Of a stretch of 64,000 nucleotides of DNA, positions 17,129-26,584 are shown piece by piece (the stretch's first letter is position 1; every line of letters starts with the position of its first letter). Source of the DNA: Candidatus Gastranaerophilales bacterium. GTDB lineage: Bacteria > Cyanobacteriota > Vampirovibrionia > Gastranaerophilales > Gastranaerophilaceae. The notes beneath the pieces were generated by a model. The model was not told where the DNA came from, searched no databases, and worked only from the letters and a program-made list of their open reading frames with translations. Where the stretch lies: the NCBI GenBank assembly GCA_944325635.1, contig CALVBD010000001.1, forward strand, positions 248,001 to 312,000, written 5' to 3'. The position numbers were made by a program, and so were the translations under genes.

Positions 17129-17839
17129 CTAGTAATTAGGAAGAATTTTGGCTTCCACTTCTTTATGAACATTCAGAGAATTATTAAGGCTTCTGGCAAG
17201 TTCAGCGGCTGTATTTGCGGTATAGAATTTGCCGCTTGTTACAAGTGCCGTGCATTCAAGCTGGTCTAAGTCATCAGGATTATCAATGTTAAATGCAATC
17301 ACGTCAATCGTAACATCTTTTCTAATCTTTATAAGTTCCATAACATATTTACATGGGCTTTCGTCACAATTTTCGCCGCCGTCAGTCAAAAGGATAATGT
17401 GTTTTTTGCCGGTAAATCCAATAAAATCATTTTTAACAGCCTGTTTTAGGGAAAAAGTAATAGGCGTCATTCCCCGCGGTTCAACTGACCCTAAAGCTCC
17501 TGCAATATTTGTGCTGTTATTTTGAGTAATCGGAACAATTAAAGAAGAAGCCCTGCAAGCTTCAATAGGCGTAAACCCCATTCTGTGCCCGTATACTCTT
17601 AATCCGACTCTGCTATTTTTACTAATTGACGGTAAAATCTGGCGCATTGTGTCCAGCATAAGATCGACTTTACTTACACCGTCAAGATATTCTGTCATAC
17701 TGTTTGAAAAATCAAGTATAAATAAAGTCATTTCACCGTCATTTTGAGCATATTGGTAATTATTGGGGCTGTAAACCCCGTATTCACCTGCAATAGCAGG
17801 TATACAAATTAAACTCAGCAGTAAAAACAATTTCTTCAT
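17129..17839 (-). CDS. secreted VWA-domain protein
   Basis: A 236-residue protein with a signal peptide (MKKLFLLLSLICIPAIAGEY) and one von Willebrand factor A domain. The metal-ion-dependent adhesion site is DFSNSM (about 43-48). GLRVYGHRMG and ILLTDGGENCDES supply the later MIDAS residues. Four cysteines in the domain could form disulphides. Bacterial VWA proteins bind proteins or scaffolds at the cell surface. It looks monocistronic and divergent from smc. The ligand is unknown. Confidence 0.87.
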   Translation of the reverse strand: MKKLFLLLSLICIPAIAGEYGVYSPNNYQYAQNDGEMTLFILDFSNSMTEYLDGVSKVDLMLDTMRQILPSISKNSRVGLRVYGHRMGFTPIEACRASSLIVPITQNNSTNIAGALGSVEPRGMTPITFSLKQAVKNDFIGFTGKKHIILLTDGGENCDESPCKYVMELIKIRKDVTIDVIAFNIDNPDDLDQLECTALVTSGKFYTANTAAELARSLNNSLNVHKEVEAKILPNY

Positions 17840-17971
17840 AAAATTACAATTTTACAAAATATCAGAACCTGCTACCGCCAAAAATCTTCTAAATGATTAT
17901 ATTAAGAAGGATTTAACATTTTGACAATTATTTATAAATATAGTCTAATAGTAATAAGACCAGGGATAATT

Positions 17972-20900
17972 ATGTACATAAAACAGTTAGAGATAGATAA
18001 TTTCAAATCATTTGCCAACCGTTCGGAAATACCTTTATTAAAAGGTTTTACAACCGTATCAGGGCCAAACGGGTCAGGAAAAAGTAATATTATAGACAGC
18101 GTTCTTTTTGCACTGGGTCTTGCGAACGCAAGCGAACTCCGTGCTGAAAACCTTTCGCACTTTATCTCTACTTATACAAAAAGGAATGAAGCCTTTGTAA
18201 AAGTAACATTCGGTGACATGGAGGACGGGCAGGATTTAAGTATTGCCCGCCGTATCAGAAAATCTTCGCAAGGATACGCAAGCACATATTATCTCAATGA
18301 CAGCGTCACAACTCTCACCAATGTACATGCGCTTCTTGAAAAATATAACGTCACCCCGAACAGCTATAACGTCATGATGCAGGGTGATGTTCAGGGAATT
18401 ACAAACTGCACCCCGAAAAACCGCCGCAAAATCATAGATGAAATTGCGGGGATTGCGGACTTTGACCGCCGAATAGAACAGGCCACCAATGAATTAACAG
18501 ACGTTGAACAAAGAGTAGAGCGTTCATCAGTTATTTTAACCGAAATTGATGCAATGCTTGAACAACTGAAAGAAGAACGAGAAGTCGCGATTAAATACCA
18601 GAAATTGCGAGAAGAAAAAACAGGACTTGAAAGCCAGATTACGAAAGTCCGCTTCTTTGACCTGAAAAGAAACCTTGAACAGGCGCATACAAATATTCTC
18701 GAATTCACCAAAAAGAAAAAAGAAGAAGAATTAAAAAATAAAGACCTTGATGAGCGTTTAACACTTATCAAATCAAAATATCAGGAAATTTCAGAACTTG
18801 TAAAAGAAAAAGGCGAAGCCCAGCAGCTTGAACTAAAACGTCAGGAAGAAGCGCTGAAAGGTGAAATTGACCGCAAGCACAATGCCATTAATTTTTCTGA
18901 TAAACAAATCTTAGAAAATATGAAAACCGTTGAAAACGCCAAAAACGGTATTGAAAATTTTAAACAAAAAATCGAAAATACAAAACTCAATATCAAATTA
19001 AAAGAAGAAAATATCGCAAAAATTGAACTTGATATTGTTGAAAAGCGTAACGAATTAAAGAAAATTCTTGAAGATATGACAGGCTTAAGCAGCACGGCAG
19101 AACAGCATATAGAACGCCGCAACAATTTGAGAAAAGAACTCGAAAACCTTCAGGATAAAGAAAATAATCTTATAAAAGAAAAACTGCCGCTGGAAAACGA
19201 CTTAAAAAATCTGACCGCACAGCTTTCGCTTGCAAAAACCAAACTGGCAGAACTTGAAGAATTAAAAGCAAATTTCACTTCAAACTTTGACCTTAAAAAA
19301 CAGCAGGTGGAAGAATTATCGAAAGAATTGCAGGATTTTAAATCAATCCAGCAGAATACGTTGCAGGATTTAGACAGAACCAATAATGAAATAAATGACC
19401 TGAATTACAATATCAGAATGGCTTACAATAAACTCTCAAATCTGCAGGCTAAAAAGCAGTACGCAAACCAGAGTATGGGAAATGCCATAGATACTGTTAT
19501 GAACGCTAAGCTAAAGGGCGTTCACGCACCGCTTGTCAAATTAGGTACGGTTGATAAAGAGTATTCAACCGCAATGGAAGTTGCATTCGGAGGCAGAATG
19601 GCGCATATCGTTGTCGATGATGAGCATGTTGCATCCGTTGCGATTGAACTTTTGAAGTCATCAGGCGGCGGAAGAACAACATTCATTCCGCTGAATAAGG
19701 TTCAAAAAGCCCCGACGCGCCTCTCACTTCCAAAAGATAAAGGGGTAATTGATTTTGCAATTAACCTTGTAGATTTTGATGATGAATATATTAATGCATT
19801 TTACTATGCGGTCGGCGACACAATTGTTGTTGAAGATATGGAATGCGCAAAAAAACTCATCGGACGCTACAGAATGGTTACACTTGCCGGCGAATTATTC
19901 GAAAAATCCGGCGCAATTACAGGCGGTTCAATGAGAAAAAGCGGTCTGAGCTTTTCTCAAAACGATGATGAACAGCTTGAAGAATTCAAAAACAAAGTAA
20001 AAGAATTAGAAGAACGTCTTGCGTCATTAGAAAGTAAAAAATCATCTCTTGAAGGAAAGCTCCAGACAATCAGACAAAATTACTCCGATGCTGTGAGCGA
20101 GCATTCTAAAGCCTCAGTTGAACTTAGCAATATGCAGAAAAATTACGAGAACAGCGAAAACGTTCTCAAAGAAAAAGCTGATTTTATCCAAAATACAGAG
20201 CCGCAGATTGCTGAAATAAATAAAAAACTCGACAAACTTGAAGAAAAAAATGTCGAAGTCTACGATAAAATTCTTGAGACAAAATCTCAAATAGAAGAAA
20301 TTGAAAAATTAATCAACGATAAAGATTTAAAGGATTTAAAAGAAAAAACAGAAGGCGTTGAGCATGAAATTAAACGTCTGGAGGCTCAATTAATGCAATC
20401 TCAAAACGACAAGAGCGAATTTGAGCGCGAAATTGCCTTCAATCAGAGTTTAATCAATACAAAAGAAGAAGAAATTACCGCTAAAAATGAAGCAAATATA
20501 AAACTTGAGCAAGACAAAGAAACCTTTAAAAAAGAAATAGAAGAATTAAACAAAAAAGCGGAAGTTCTGAAAGAAGAGATTGCTGTAATTGAAGAAAAAC
20601 TCGGCGAACTTCTCAAACAGCGCGATGAGATTAACTCAGAACTTATAGAGATGGAAAAACAAAAACACATCAGAATGAGCGACATTGATAGAATTGCCGA
20701 GCAGATAGAATCCTTTAAAGCCCGCCGCCGTGAACTTGAACCGCAGTTAGATAACGCAAAAAAAGAACTTGAGGACTCCGGCGTCGAAATTAATAAGCTT
20801 GAACCTGTCGAGATGTCTGTGGATGAAATAACTTCAAAAATTCAGAGACTTGATAAAAAAATGCAGGAACTCGGGGACGTAAATATGCGCGCCCTCACGA

Positions 20901-21463
20901 CTTACGATGAAAAACTTGCACGCCAGACAGAAATTAAAGAACAAATAGAAGTTCTCACAAAAGAACGCAAAGAAATCTTAGACAGAATGAACGGATACGA
21001 ACAACTGAAAAAAGAAACGTTTATGAAAACATTCAACAACATAAACGAAAACTTTAAAACAGTGTTCCATCAATTATCAGAAGGCGAAGGGGAATTAAAA
21101 CTTGAATTTCCTGATGATCCCCTGAACGGCGGCCTGACAATTGAAGCGCAGCCGAGAGATAAAAAATTACAGCGTCTTGAAAGTATGTCAGGCGGCGAAA
21201 AAGCCCTCACGGCACTAGCTTTCGTGTTTGCAATCCAGCGCTATATGCCGTCGCCATTCTATGCATTTGACGAAGTTGATGCAAGTTTGGATACAATGAA
21301 TGTTGAACGTATCGCCCAAATGGTGCAGAACCAGTCAAAAGATACGCAATTTATAGTAGTTAGTCACAGAAAACCTATGATAGAATCAGCTAATAGAACA
21401 ATTGGTGTCACGCAAAAAGAAAAAGGTATCACAAGAGTAACGGGAGTTAAATTAAGAGATTAA
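17972..21463 (+). CDS. smc: chromosome partition protein SMC
   Basis: The condensin ATPase that loops and compacts chromosomal DNA together with ScpA and ScpB. ATG 17972 has an AGGGA site and starts MYIKQLEIDNFKSF; the frame extends upstream without support. Walker A is GPNGSGKSN (about 31-39). The long coiled coil is interrupted by a hinge at about 515-650 (GVHAPLVKLGTVDKEY to ITGGSMRKSG). The signature motif MSGGEKALTALAFVFA lies near 1071 and Walker B (FYAFDEVDASLD) near 1097-1108. At 1163 residues it has normal length. Its stop overlaps the scpA start (TAATG). Confidence 0.97.
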   Translation: MYIKQLEIDNFKSFANRSEIPLLKGFTTVSGPNGSGKSNIIDSVLFALGLANASELRAENLSHFISTYTKRNEAFVKVTFGDMEDGQDLSIARRIRKSSQGYASTYYLNDSVTTLTNVHALLEKYNVTPNSYNVMMQGDVQGITNCTPKNRRKIIDEIAGIADFDRRIEQATNELTDVEQRVERSSVILTEIDAMLEQLKEEREVAIKYQKLREEKTGLESQITKVRFFDLKRNLEQAHTNILEFTKKKKEEELKNKDLDERLTLIKSKYQEISELVKEKGEAQQLELKRQEEALKGEIDRKHNAINFSDKQILENMKTVENAKNGIENFKQKIENTKLNIKLKEENIAKIELDIVEKRNELKKILEDMTGLSSTAEQHIERRNNLRKELENLQDKENNLIKEKLPLENDLKNLTAQLSLAKTKLAELEELKANFTSNFDLKKQQVEELSKELQDFKSIQQNTLQDLDRTNNEINDLNYNIRMAYNKLSNLQAKKQYANQSMGNAIDTVMNAKLKGVHAPLVKLGTVDKEYSTAMEVAFGGRMAHIVVDDEHVASVAIELLKSSGGGRTTFIPLNKVQKAPTRLSLPKDKGVIDFAINLVDFDDEYINAFYYAVGDTIVVEDMECAKKLIGRYRMVTLAGELFEKSGAITGGSMRKSGLSFSQNDDEQLEEFKNKVKELEERLASLESKKSSLEGKLQTIRQNYSDAVSEHSKASVELSNMQKNYENSENVLKEKADFIQNTEPQIAEINKKLDKLEEKNVEVYDKILETKSQIEEIEKLINDKDLKDLKEKTEGVEHEIKRLEAQLMQSQNDKSEFEREIAFNQSLINTKEEEITAKNEANIKLEQDKETFKKEIEELNKKAEVLKEEIAVIEEKLGELLKQRDEINSELIEMEKQKHIRMSDIDRIAEQIESFKARRRELEPQLDNAKKELEDSGVEINKLEPVEMSVDEITSKIQRLDKKMQELGDVNMRALTTYDEKLARQTEIKEQIEVLTKERKEILDRMNGYEQLKKETFMKTFNNINENFKTVFHQLSEGEGELKLEFPDDPLNGGLTIEAQPRDKKLQRLESMSGGEKALTALAFVFAIQRYMPSPFYAFDEVDASLDTMNVERIAQMVQNQSKDTQFIVVSHRKPMIESANRTIGVTQKEKGITRVTGVKLRD

Positions 21464-22263
21464 TGGCAGTACAGTATAACAATATAGATTTACCTGAAAT
21501 AGAAAAACATGTTGATAATGAAGGCATAGGTTTTCTTGTAAACATGGCAAAAGCCGGCAAAATTGACCCGTGGAACATCAATATTGTTGATATTACAGAC
21601 AAATATCTTGCGCACCTTTGCGAGATGAAATCCCAAAACCTTAGATTAACAGGTCGTGCGCTTTTGTTTGCATCAGTTCTTTTGAATATGAAATCCCGCG
21701 TACTGGACGGGGTCGATGTTTTGCAGTTTCAGGATGAACCTGAAAACAATCTTGAATTTGACGACGACGGCTTTATTGTTGAATATCCGGAAGAAGATTA
21801 TGTTCCGACAGCAAATGCAATGACGATTGACGATGTTCTGCAGCGCCGTACAAGCGTACGCCTCAACAGAAACCGCGTTGTAACCCTGCGAGACTTAATC
21901 CGCCAGTTGGAATTTTACGAAAAATTAGAGAAAAAACAATCTCTAAAACAGGCTCACGAACGCGCTAAAAACAGAGTGCGCTCCTATGCAAGATTCACGC
22001 CTGACGATATCATTAACCTTGCGCATGAAGAATACATCGAAGATTGCGTACTAAGGCTCAAAGAAAATCTCGGGCAGATTTTTGATCATCAGGATAAAGT
22101 AGAATTAAATGAACTTACGCTTCTGGGAATGGATAAAATCAGCGCATATATTGCCTTGCTTTTTCTTTCAGCTGAATCTGACTACGATTTAGTGCAGGAA
22201 AAATTCTATTCCGATTTATACGTGGTAAGAGGTGAACATGGAACAGTTGAAAGCACGGATTGA
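21463..22263 (+). CDS. scpA: segregation and condensation protein A
   Basis: The kleisin subunit that bridges SMC heads. It is 266 residues and has the family start of a short interaction strand followed by GIGFLVNMAKAGKIDPWNIN. MKSQNLRLTGRALLFASVLL and LNMKSRVLD follow, then an acidic linker. The C-terminal winged helix (LTLLGMDKISAYIALLFLSA) contacts SMC. It starts one base inside the smc stop and overlaps scpB by 26 nt, so smc-scpA-scpB is one coupled unit. Confidence 0.95.
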   Translation: MAVQYNNIDLPEIEKHVDNEGIGFLVNMAKAGKIDPWNINIVDITDKYLAHLCEMKSQNLRLTGRALLFASVLLNMKSRVLDGVDVLQFQDEPENNLEFDDDGFIVEYPEEDYVPTANAMTIDDVLQRRTSVRLNRNRVVTLRDLIRQLEFYEKLEKKQSLKQAHERAKNRVRSYARFTPDDIINLAHEEYIEDCVLRLKENLGQIFDHQDKVELNELTLLGMDKISAYIALLFLSAESDYDLVQEKFYSDLYVVRGEHGTVESTD

Positions 22264-22753
22264 GGCTGTTTTATTCACAACGGCGCAGGCTCTTTCCATA
22301 AAAGATATTGCAGAAATTTTAAATGAAGAAGATGTTGATAAAGTAGAAGAAGCCATGCTGGATTTGATTATGGATTACTCCTCCCGCTCGGGCGCTCTTG
22401 AAATTGACGACGAAAACGGCTACATTCTTCAGGTTAAAGAAGAACACATGGATATAGTTGAAAAACTCTGTCCGGTAGAATTAAAACCCGGGGTTTTAAG
22501 AACTCTTTCTGTTATTGCTCTCAAAGAACCTATCAGACAAACTGATTTAAAAGAATTGCGCGGCTCTAACGCCTATGAACATGTTCAAGAGCTTCTTGAA
22601 AAAGGATTAATCAGCAGAACACGGGATAAAAACGGCAGAAGCTATAACCTTAAAACAACTCCAAAATTTTCTGAATATTTTAAACTAAAAGGCGACACCC
22701 GCTCACTTGCAAAACTTCTGGAAGTCGATAAAGGTATTAAGGATAATGCGTAA
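22238..22753 (+). CDS. scpB: segregation and condensation protein B
   Basis: The KITE subunit that dimerises on ScpA. From ATG 22238 (site AAGAGGTGAAC) it is 171 residues. It begins MEQLKARIEAVLFTTAQALS and has two winged-helix domains. The second reads LRTLSVIALKEPIRQTDLKE, then GLISRTRDKNGRSYNLKTTP. The order SMC-ScpA-ScpB as neighbours is compact. It overlaps the next gene by 8 nt (ATGCGTAA). Confidence 0.95.
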   Translation: MEQLKARIEAVLFTTAQALSIKDIAEILNEEDVDKVEEAMLDLIMDYSSRSGALEIDDENGYILQVKEEHMDIVEKLCPVELKPGVLRTLSVIALKEPIRQTDLKELRGSNAYEHVQELLEKGLISRTRDKNGRSYNLKTTPKFSEYFKLKGDTRSLAKLLEVDKGIKDNA

Positions 22754-24092
22754 AAAAATTATATTTTATTCAACCCTTGCACTACTGATTACGGTATGTG
22801 TTATTTTTATAAATATTCTACCAGGGATTATTTTTCAAAAAGGATTAAAAGAATATAAAAAGAAAGATTTTATAAAAGCGCATCAATATTTTGGTATTGC
22901 AAAAAAATTAAAACCTGATAACAAAGAGTATAAGTATAATTATGTACTGGCATTAGCAAGTCTGACACCAACATATGACATTCAAAAAGAAATGTTTAAA
23001 CTTTCACTTGATAAAATTTCTGATAGTTCCTCCCGTTTGGCACTTGTACAGGTTGAATTTTGGAAAAGAAAATTGCTGCAAAATTACGGAAGAAATTACA
23101 TAGAACAAACTCCTTATGACAGCAGAATTTTAAGATGGGATACAGCCTCTTTTCCTCTTAAGGTAAGCATAGATTTTCCAATGGAAGAAAATCTTCCGCC
23201 ATATTATAGAGCAGAAGTTACTAAAGCTTTTTATCAGTGGCAGAATTCAAGCGGATTTTTAAAATTTAATTTTATAAATAATGTTAAAGATGCACAGATT
23301 GTTGTTAAATTTCTGCCTCTTCCAAAAAATAACTGCAATGAATTTGGTTGTAAATATGTTGTTGCCTATACAGAGCCGACAATTAAAGGTAATATTCTGA
23401 AAAAAATGACCATAACAATGTATGACAAAGACGCCTACGGAAACTATTTTTCAGATAAAGAACTTTATAATACTATTTTACATGAAATCGGACATGCTCT
23501 GGGAATTATGGGACACAGCTACAGCACAGATGACTTAATGTATATGTCAAATGATGAGTTACAACGCAACAATATTTATACAAGATTTCGCAGCAGTTTC
23601 CAGTATATCTCGGCACAAGACATAAATACAATTACATTGTTATATAATATTGCACCTGATATAAGCAATGTACCGATTTCAAAAATTAATAAAGAAAAAC
23701 TTATCTATCCTCCGATTATTCTGGGCACTCTGGAGGATATGCGGATGGATAAACTTAAAGAGGCTAAAAACTATGTAAAAAATGCTCCGGCACTGCCCGG
23801 AGGCTATATAGATCTTGCTATAGCTTATGCGGAACTAGGCAAAAAAGAAAATGCCATTAAATCTTTAAATAAAGCTTTAATGTTATCAAAAACGCCAGAA
23901 GAACAATTTATCGTATATTATAATCTTGCAGTTATTGAAATGAATTCTAAAAATCTTTCGAAAGCTTTAGAATATGCTCGTCAGGCACAGCAAATCTCAA
24001 ATTCTGATGAAATTGCCGATTTAATCAGTAATATTGAACATGCAATTTCTACAAAAAAAAAGCCTTTTAAAGATAAGTTTATTTCAAAATAA
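22746..24092 (+). CDS. membrane-anchored matrixin-like metalloprotease with TPR
   Basis: A 448-residue protein. An N-terminal membrane helix (about 6-28) is followed by a TPR-like pair (GLKEYKKKDFIKAHQYFG). Next comes a metzincin-type catalytic domain with HEIGHALGIMGHS (H246, E247, H250) and a Met-turn-like DLMYM. More TPR repeats follow toward the C-terminus (IDLAIAYAELGKKENAIKSL, YNLAVIEMNSKNLSKALEYA). The third histidine is one residue later than in the classical HExxHxxGxxH. Catalysis is expected outside the cytoplasm. The 8-nt overlap with scpB suggests co-transcription, without an obvious functional link. Confidence 0.82.
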   Translation: MRKKIIFYSTLALLITVCVIFINILPGIIFQKGLKEYKKKDFIKAHQYFGIAKKLKPDNKEYKYNYVLALASLTPTYDIQKEMFKLSLDKISDSSSRLALVQVEFWKRKLLQNYGRNYIEQTPYDSRILRWDTASFPLKVSIDFPMEENLPPYYRAEVTKAFYQWQNSSGFLKFNFINNVKDAQIVVKFLPLPKNNCNEFGCKYVVAYTEPTIKGNILKKMTITMYDKDAYGNYFSDKELYNTILHEIGHALGIMGHSYSTDDLMYMSNDELQRNNIYTRFRSSFQYISAQDINTITLLYNIAPDISNVPISKINKEKLIYPPIILGTLEDMRMDKLKEAKNYVKNAPALPGGYIDLAIAYAELGKKENAIKSLNKALMLSKTPEEQFIVYYNLAVIEMNSKNLSKALEYARQAQQISNSDEIADLISNIEHAISTKKKPFKDKFISK

Positions 24093-24186
24093 AAATTGAT
24101 TTACAAATTCTTCACAAAAGCTTTAACTTAAGCTGTTTTTATTATATGTTTAATAAGTTGGCAGTAATAACTAATGAGGAAAAGAA

Positions 24187-25560
24187 ATGTATAACGTTGC
24201 GATAATCGGTGCAGGACCTGCCGGAATTTTTGCGGCTCTAGAAATAACAAAGCTTAAACCTGACTGGAAAGTTGTTTTAATAGAAAAAGGCGAAAAAATC
24301 GAAAAGAGGAAATGCCTTTTGAGAGAAGGTTATGAAAAATGTCCGACCTGCAAAAAATGCGGTCTTTTATGCGGATGGGGCGGAGCAGGTGCTTTTTCTG
24401 ACGGGAAATTAACTCTCACCCCTGATGTCGGCGGACATCTTGTAGATTATATGTCCAGAGAAAAAGTGGAAGATTTAATCAGCTATTCAGATCAATTGTA
24501 TCTTGATTTTGGTGCAACGGAAGAAGTTTTCGGAACTGATATGAAAACTTACAGAGAACTTGAAAGACAGGCTGTACTTGCAGAATTAAAACTTGTTTAT
24601 TCGCCTGTAAGGCATCTCGGTACTGAAAGAAGCCTCAACGTTCTTAAGAATATGCAGGATTATCTTGCAGAAAGAATTACCATTTTAAATAACGTTTCAG
24701 CAAAAAGCCTTATTGTTGAATGTGAGCAGGTAAAAGGTATAGTTCTTGATAACGGAGAAACAATTACTGCCGAATATACCATAATTGCACCTGGCAGAGA
24801 AGGCGCAGACTGGCTTACTCAGGAATTTGCAAAAAATAAAATCGGTATGGTAAATAATGCCGTTGATATCGGTGTCAGAGTCGAACTTCCGGCACCTGTA
24901 TTTGAACCATTGACAGATAAATTATACGAATCAAAATTAATTTATCATTCACCTACATTCGGAGATGAAGTCAGAACATTCTGTATGAACCCGAACGGTG
25001 AAGTTGTTCAGGAAAATTACAACGGAATATCTACTGTAAACGGACACAGTTACGCAGAAAAAACAACCAACAATACAAATTTTGCACTTCTTGTGAGTGA
25101 AAAATTTACGGAACCGTTTAAAGAACCTATCCAGTACGGTCAGCATATTGCAAGATTAGCCAATATGTTAGGCGGCGGAATTCTTGTGCAGCGTTTCGGC
25201 GATTTGCTTGACGGCAGACGTTCAACTCCCGAAAGAATTAAATCAAGCGTTCTTACACCTACCCTGACATGTGCAACTCCGGGGGATTTAAGCCTTGTTA
25301 TTCCTTACAGACAGATGACAAGTATTATCGAAATGCTCTATGCACTTGATAAAATCTGTCCGGGAACTGCTTCAAGATATACACTTCTCTATGGTATAGA
25401 GGTTAAATTCTACTCGGCGAGAGTCAAATTAACAAATGAACTTGAAACAGAAGGAGTAAAAAATCTCTTTACAATAGGCGACGGTGCCGGTGTTACAAGA
25501 GGCCTGATACAGGCTTCAGCATCAGGCGTCCACGTTGCAAGAACGATTTGTGGAAGATAA
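24187..25560 (+). CDS. FAD-dependent oxidoreductase (COG2509-type)
   Basis: A 457-residue flavoprotein with an N-terminal Rossmann motif, VAIIGAGPAGIFAALEI, and an acidic end of strand two (VVLIEKG). It has a Cys-rich stretch with a glycine signature (CPTCKKCGLLCGWGGAGAFS, DGKL). A late FAD motif (LFTIGDGAGVTRGLIQASAS) closes the protein. This matches a family of predicted FAD dehydrogenases whose substrate is unknown. The cysteine group (about 44-62) could bind metal or Fe-S, which is unusual for simple flavoproteins. It is monocistronic, with an AATGAGGAAAAG site before the ATG. Confidence 0.88.
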   Translation: MYNVAIIGAGPAGIFAALEITKLKPDWKVVLIEKGEKIEKRKCLLREGYEKCPTCKKCGLLCGWGGAGAFSDGKLTLTPDVGGHLVDYMSREKVEDLISYSDQLYLDFGATEEVFGTDMKTYRELERQAVLAELKLVYSPVRHLGTERSLNVLKNMQDYLAERITILNNVSAKSLIVECEQVKGIVLDNGETITAEYTIIAPGREGADWLTQEFAKNKIGMVNNAVDIGVRVELPAPVFEPLTDKLYESKLIYHSPTFGDEVRTFCMNPNGEVVQENYNGISTVNGHSYAEKTTNNTNFALLVSEKFTEPFKEPIQYGQHIARLANMLGGGILVQRFGDLLDGRRSTPERIKSSVLTPTLTCATPGDLSLVIPYRQMTSIIEMLYALDKICPGTASRYTLLYGIEVKFYSARVKLTNELETEGVKNLFTIGDGAGVTRGLIQASASGVHVARTICGR

Positions 25561-25568
25561 TTTAAATT

Positions 25569-25602
25569 AAAAAGACCGCTTAAATAAGCGGTCTTTTTTT
25601 TT
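25569..25602. terminator. bidirectional rho-independent terminator
   Basis: A perfect stem AGACCGCTTA/TAAGCGGTCT is flanked by A-rich and T-rich runs between the convergent FAD-oxidoreductase and pseudopilin genes. It can stop transcription from both sides. Confidence 0.9.
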
Positions 25603-26299
25603 AATATTTCATCTCCCAGTTATCTGCTATTATTCTGCTCATGCAAGGTCCCATAATATCTCCTGAATCTTCTGTAGCAACACAAGCATCATTAAGTTGT
25701 TTTAACCAATCTTCTTCAAAACCTTCCTCACAGTGCGCCATTTCACAAAAATCTTTTACCCATCCGCGTCCCAACATTGGTTCAGCAACACCTTTTGAGT
25801 TAACGTACATCTGGAAAAAATCACGCCCGACTTTATTTGGACTTTTATCACCATTTACATCTACAGCAATAATAAATCCATTGCCGTAGCCACCGCCATA
25901 ATACCATCTGCTTCCGTCATTCAATCTAAAAGAAAGAATAAATTCTGTAAATCCGTTATTTACGCTAATAAATTCATTAGAATTTATTTTTTTTGCAATA
26001 TTTTGCAAATCACCGGCAGTTGTATCGGCATCACTAATATACATATACTTTTTAAATTTTGTAAGCATATACTCTGCGTCATTAAGTTCTTTAAAAGAAC
26101 ACTCCAGGGTTTCACAATTGTCATCAACGAATATTCGTTGCATTGTCGTGTTAAGTACTGCATAATTTCTTTTAAGCTCAGTAACTAAAACTTTTTTTTG
26201 ATAATTACCAACAACAATAGGTAATGTTAATGCTGCAACTACACCTATTATGGCAAGTGTAATTAATACCTCTGCTAATGTAAAGGCTCTTTTTTTCAT
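25601..26299 (-). CDS. type IV pilin-like/pseudopilin protein
   Basis: A 232-residue protein. It has a class III leader and hydrophobic helix: MKKRAFTLAEVLITLAIIGV, then VAALTLPIVVGNYQKK. The leader peptidase would cut before Phe, and the Glu at +5 is present. The start at 26299 follows GGAGG. The C-terminal domain has paired cysteines (DDNCETLECSF, FCEMAHCEE, DACV, GPCMS) and Asp-rich loops (DVNGDKSPNKVGRDFF) that resemble the calcium site of type II secretion pseudopilins. It looks single and is far from any visible pilus or secretion operon. Confidence 0.88.
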   Translation of the reverse strand: MKKRAFTLAEVLITLAIIGVVAALTLPIVVGNYQKKVLVTELKRNYAVLNTTMQRIFVDDNCETLECSFKELNDAEYMLTKFKKYMYISDADTTAGDLQNIAKKINSNEFISVNNGFTEFILSFRLNDGSRWYYGGGYGNGFIIAVDVNGDKSPNKVGRDFFQMYVNSKGVAEPMLGRGWVKDFCEMAHCEEGFEEDWLKQLNDACVATEDSGDIMGPCMSRIIADNWEMKY

Positions 26300-26584
26300 A
26301 AATCCTCCGTTTAATATACCATTATCTATTATAACGTAATGTTTGTTAAATTTCATCGTGTCAATTGGCACAGGCATATTGCAGAGGGTTTTGTAATCAA
26401 ATGTCCGAAACCTTTTTAAAGCAGTAAAATTAAGCTGCCCCCCCCCCCGAAATACGCATTATGAACGGTTTTTACATATATTGGCTCCTTTTTAAAATAA
26501 CAATTATCTTTATTATAAACTATTATTTAATATTATGCAATATCATTTATTGATTGCTGCAAGCTTAAGTGCTATAATTTAATC
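26300..26584. other. divergent promoter region with poly-C tract
   Basis: This 285-bp gap lies between the divergent pseudopilin and sensor kinase genes. It contains an 11-base C run, striking in this AT-rich genome, and otherwise AT-rich promoter-like sequence. No small gene is evident. Confidence 0.5.
26438..26448 (+). repeat. homopolymeric C tract (11 C)
   Basis: Eleven consecutive C bases lie about 140 bp upstream of the pseudopilin start and about 135 bp upstream of the kinase start. Such tracts change length by slippage. Confidence 0.9.

Noticed and set aside
18391-21000. Several antisense frames inside smc
   Set aside because: These are Ser/Phe-rich mirror frames of the coiled-coil codons.
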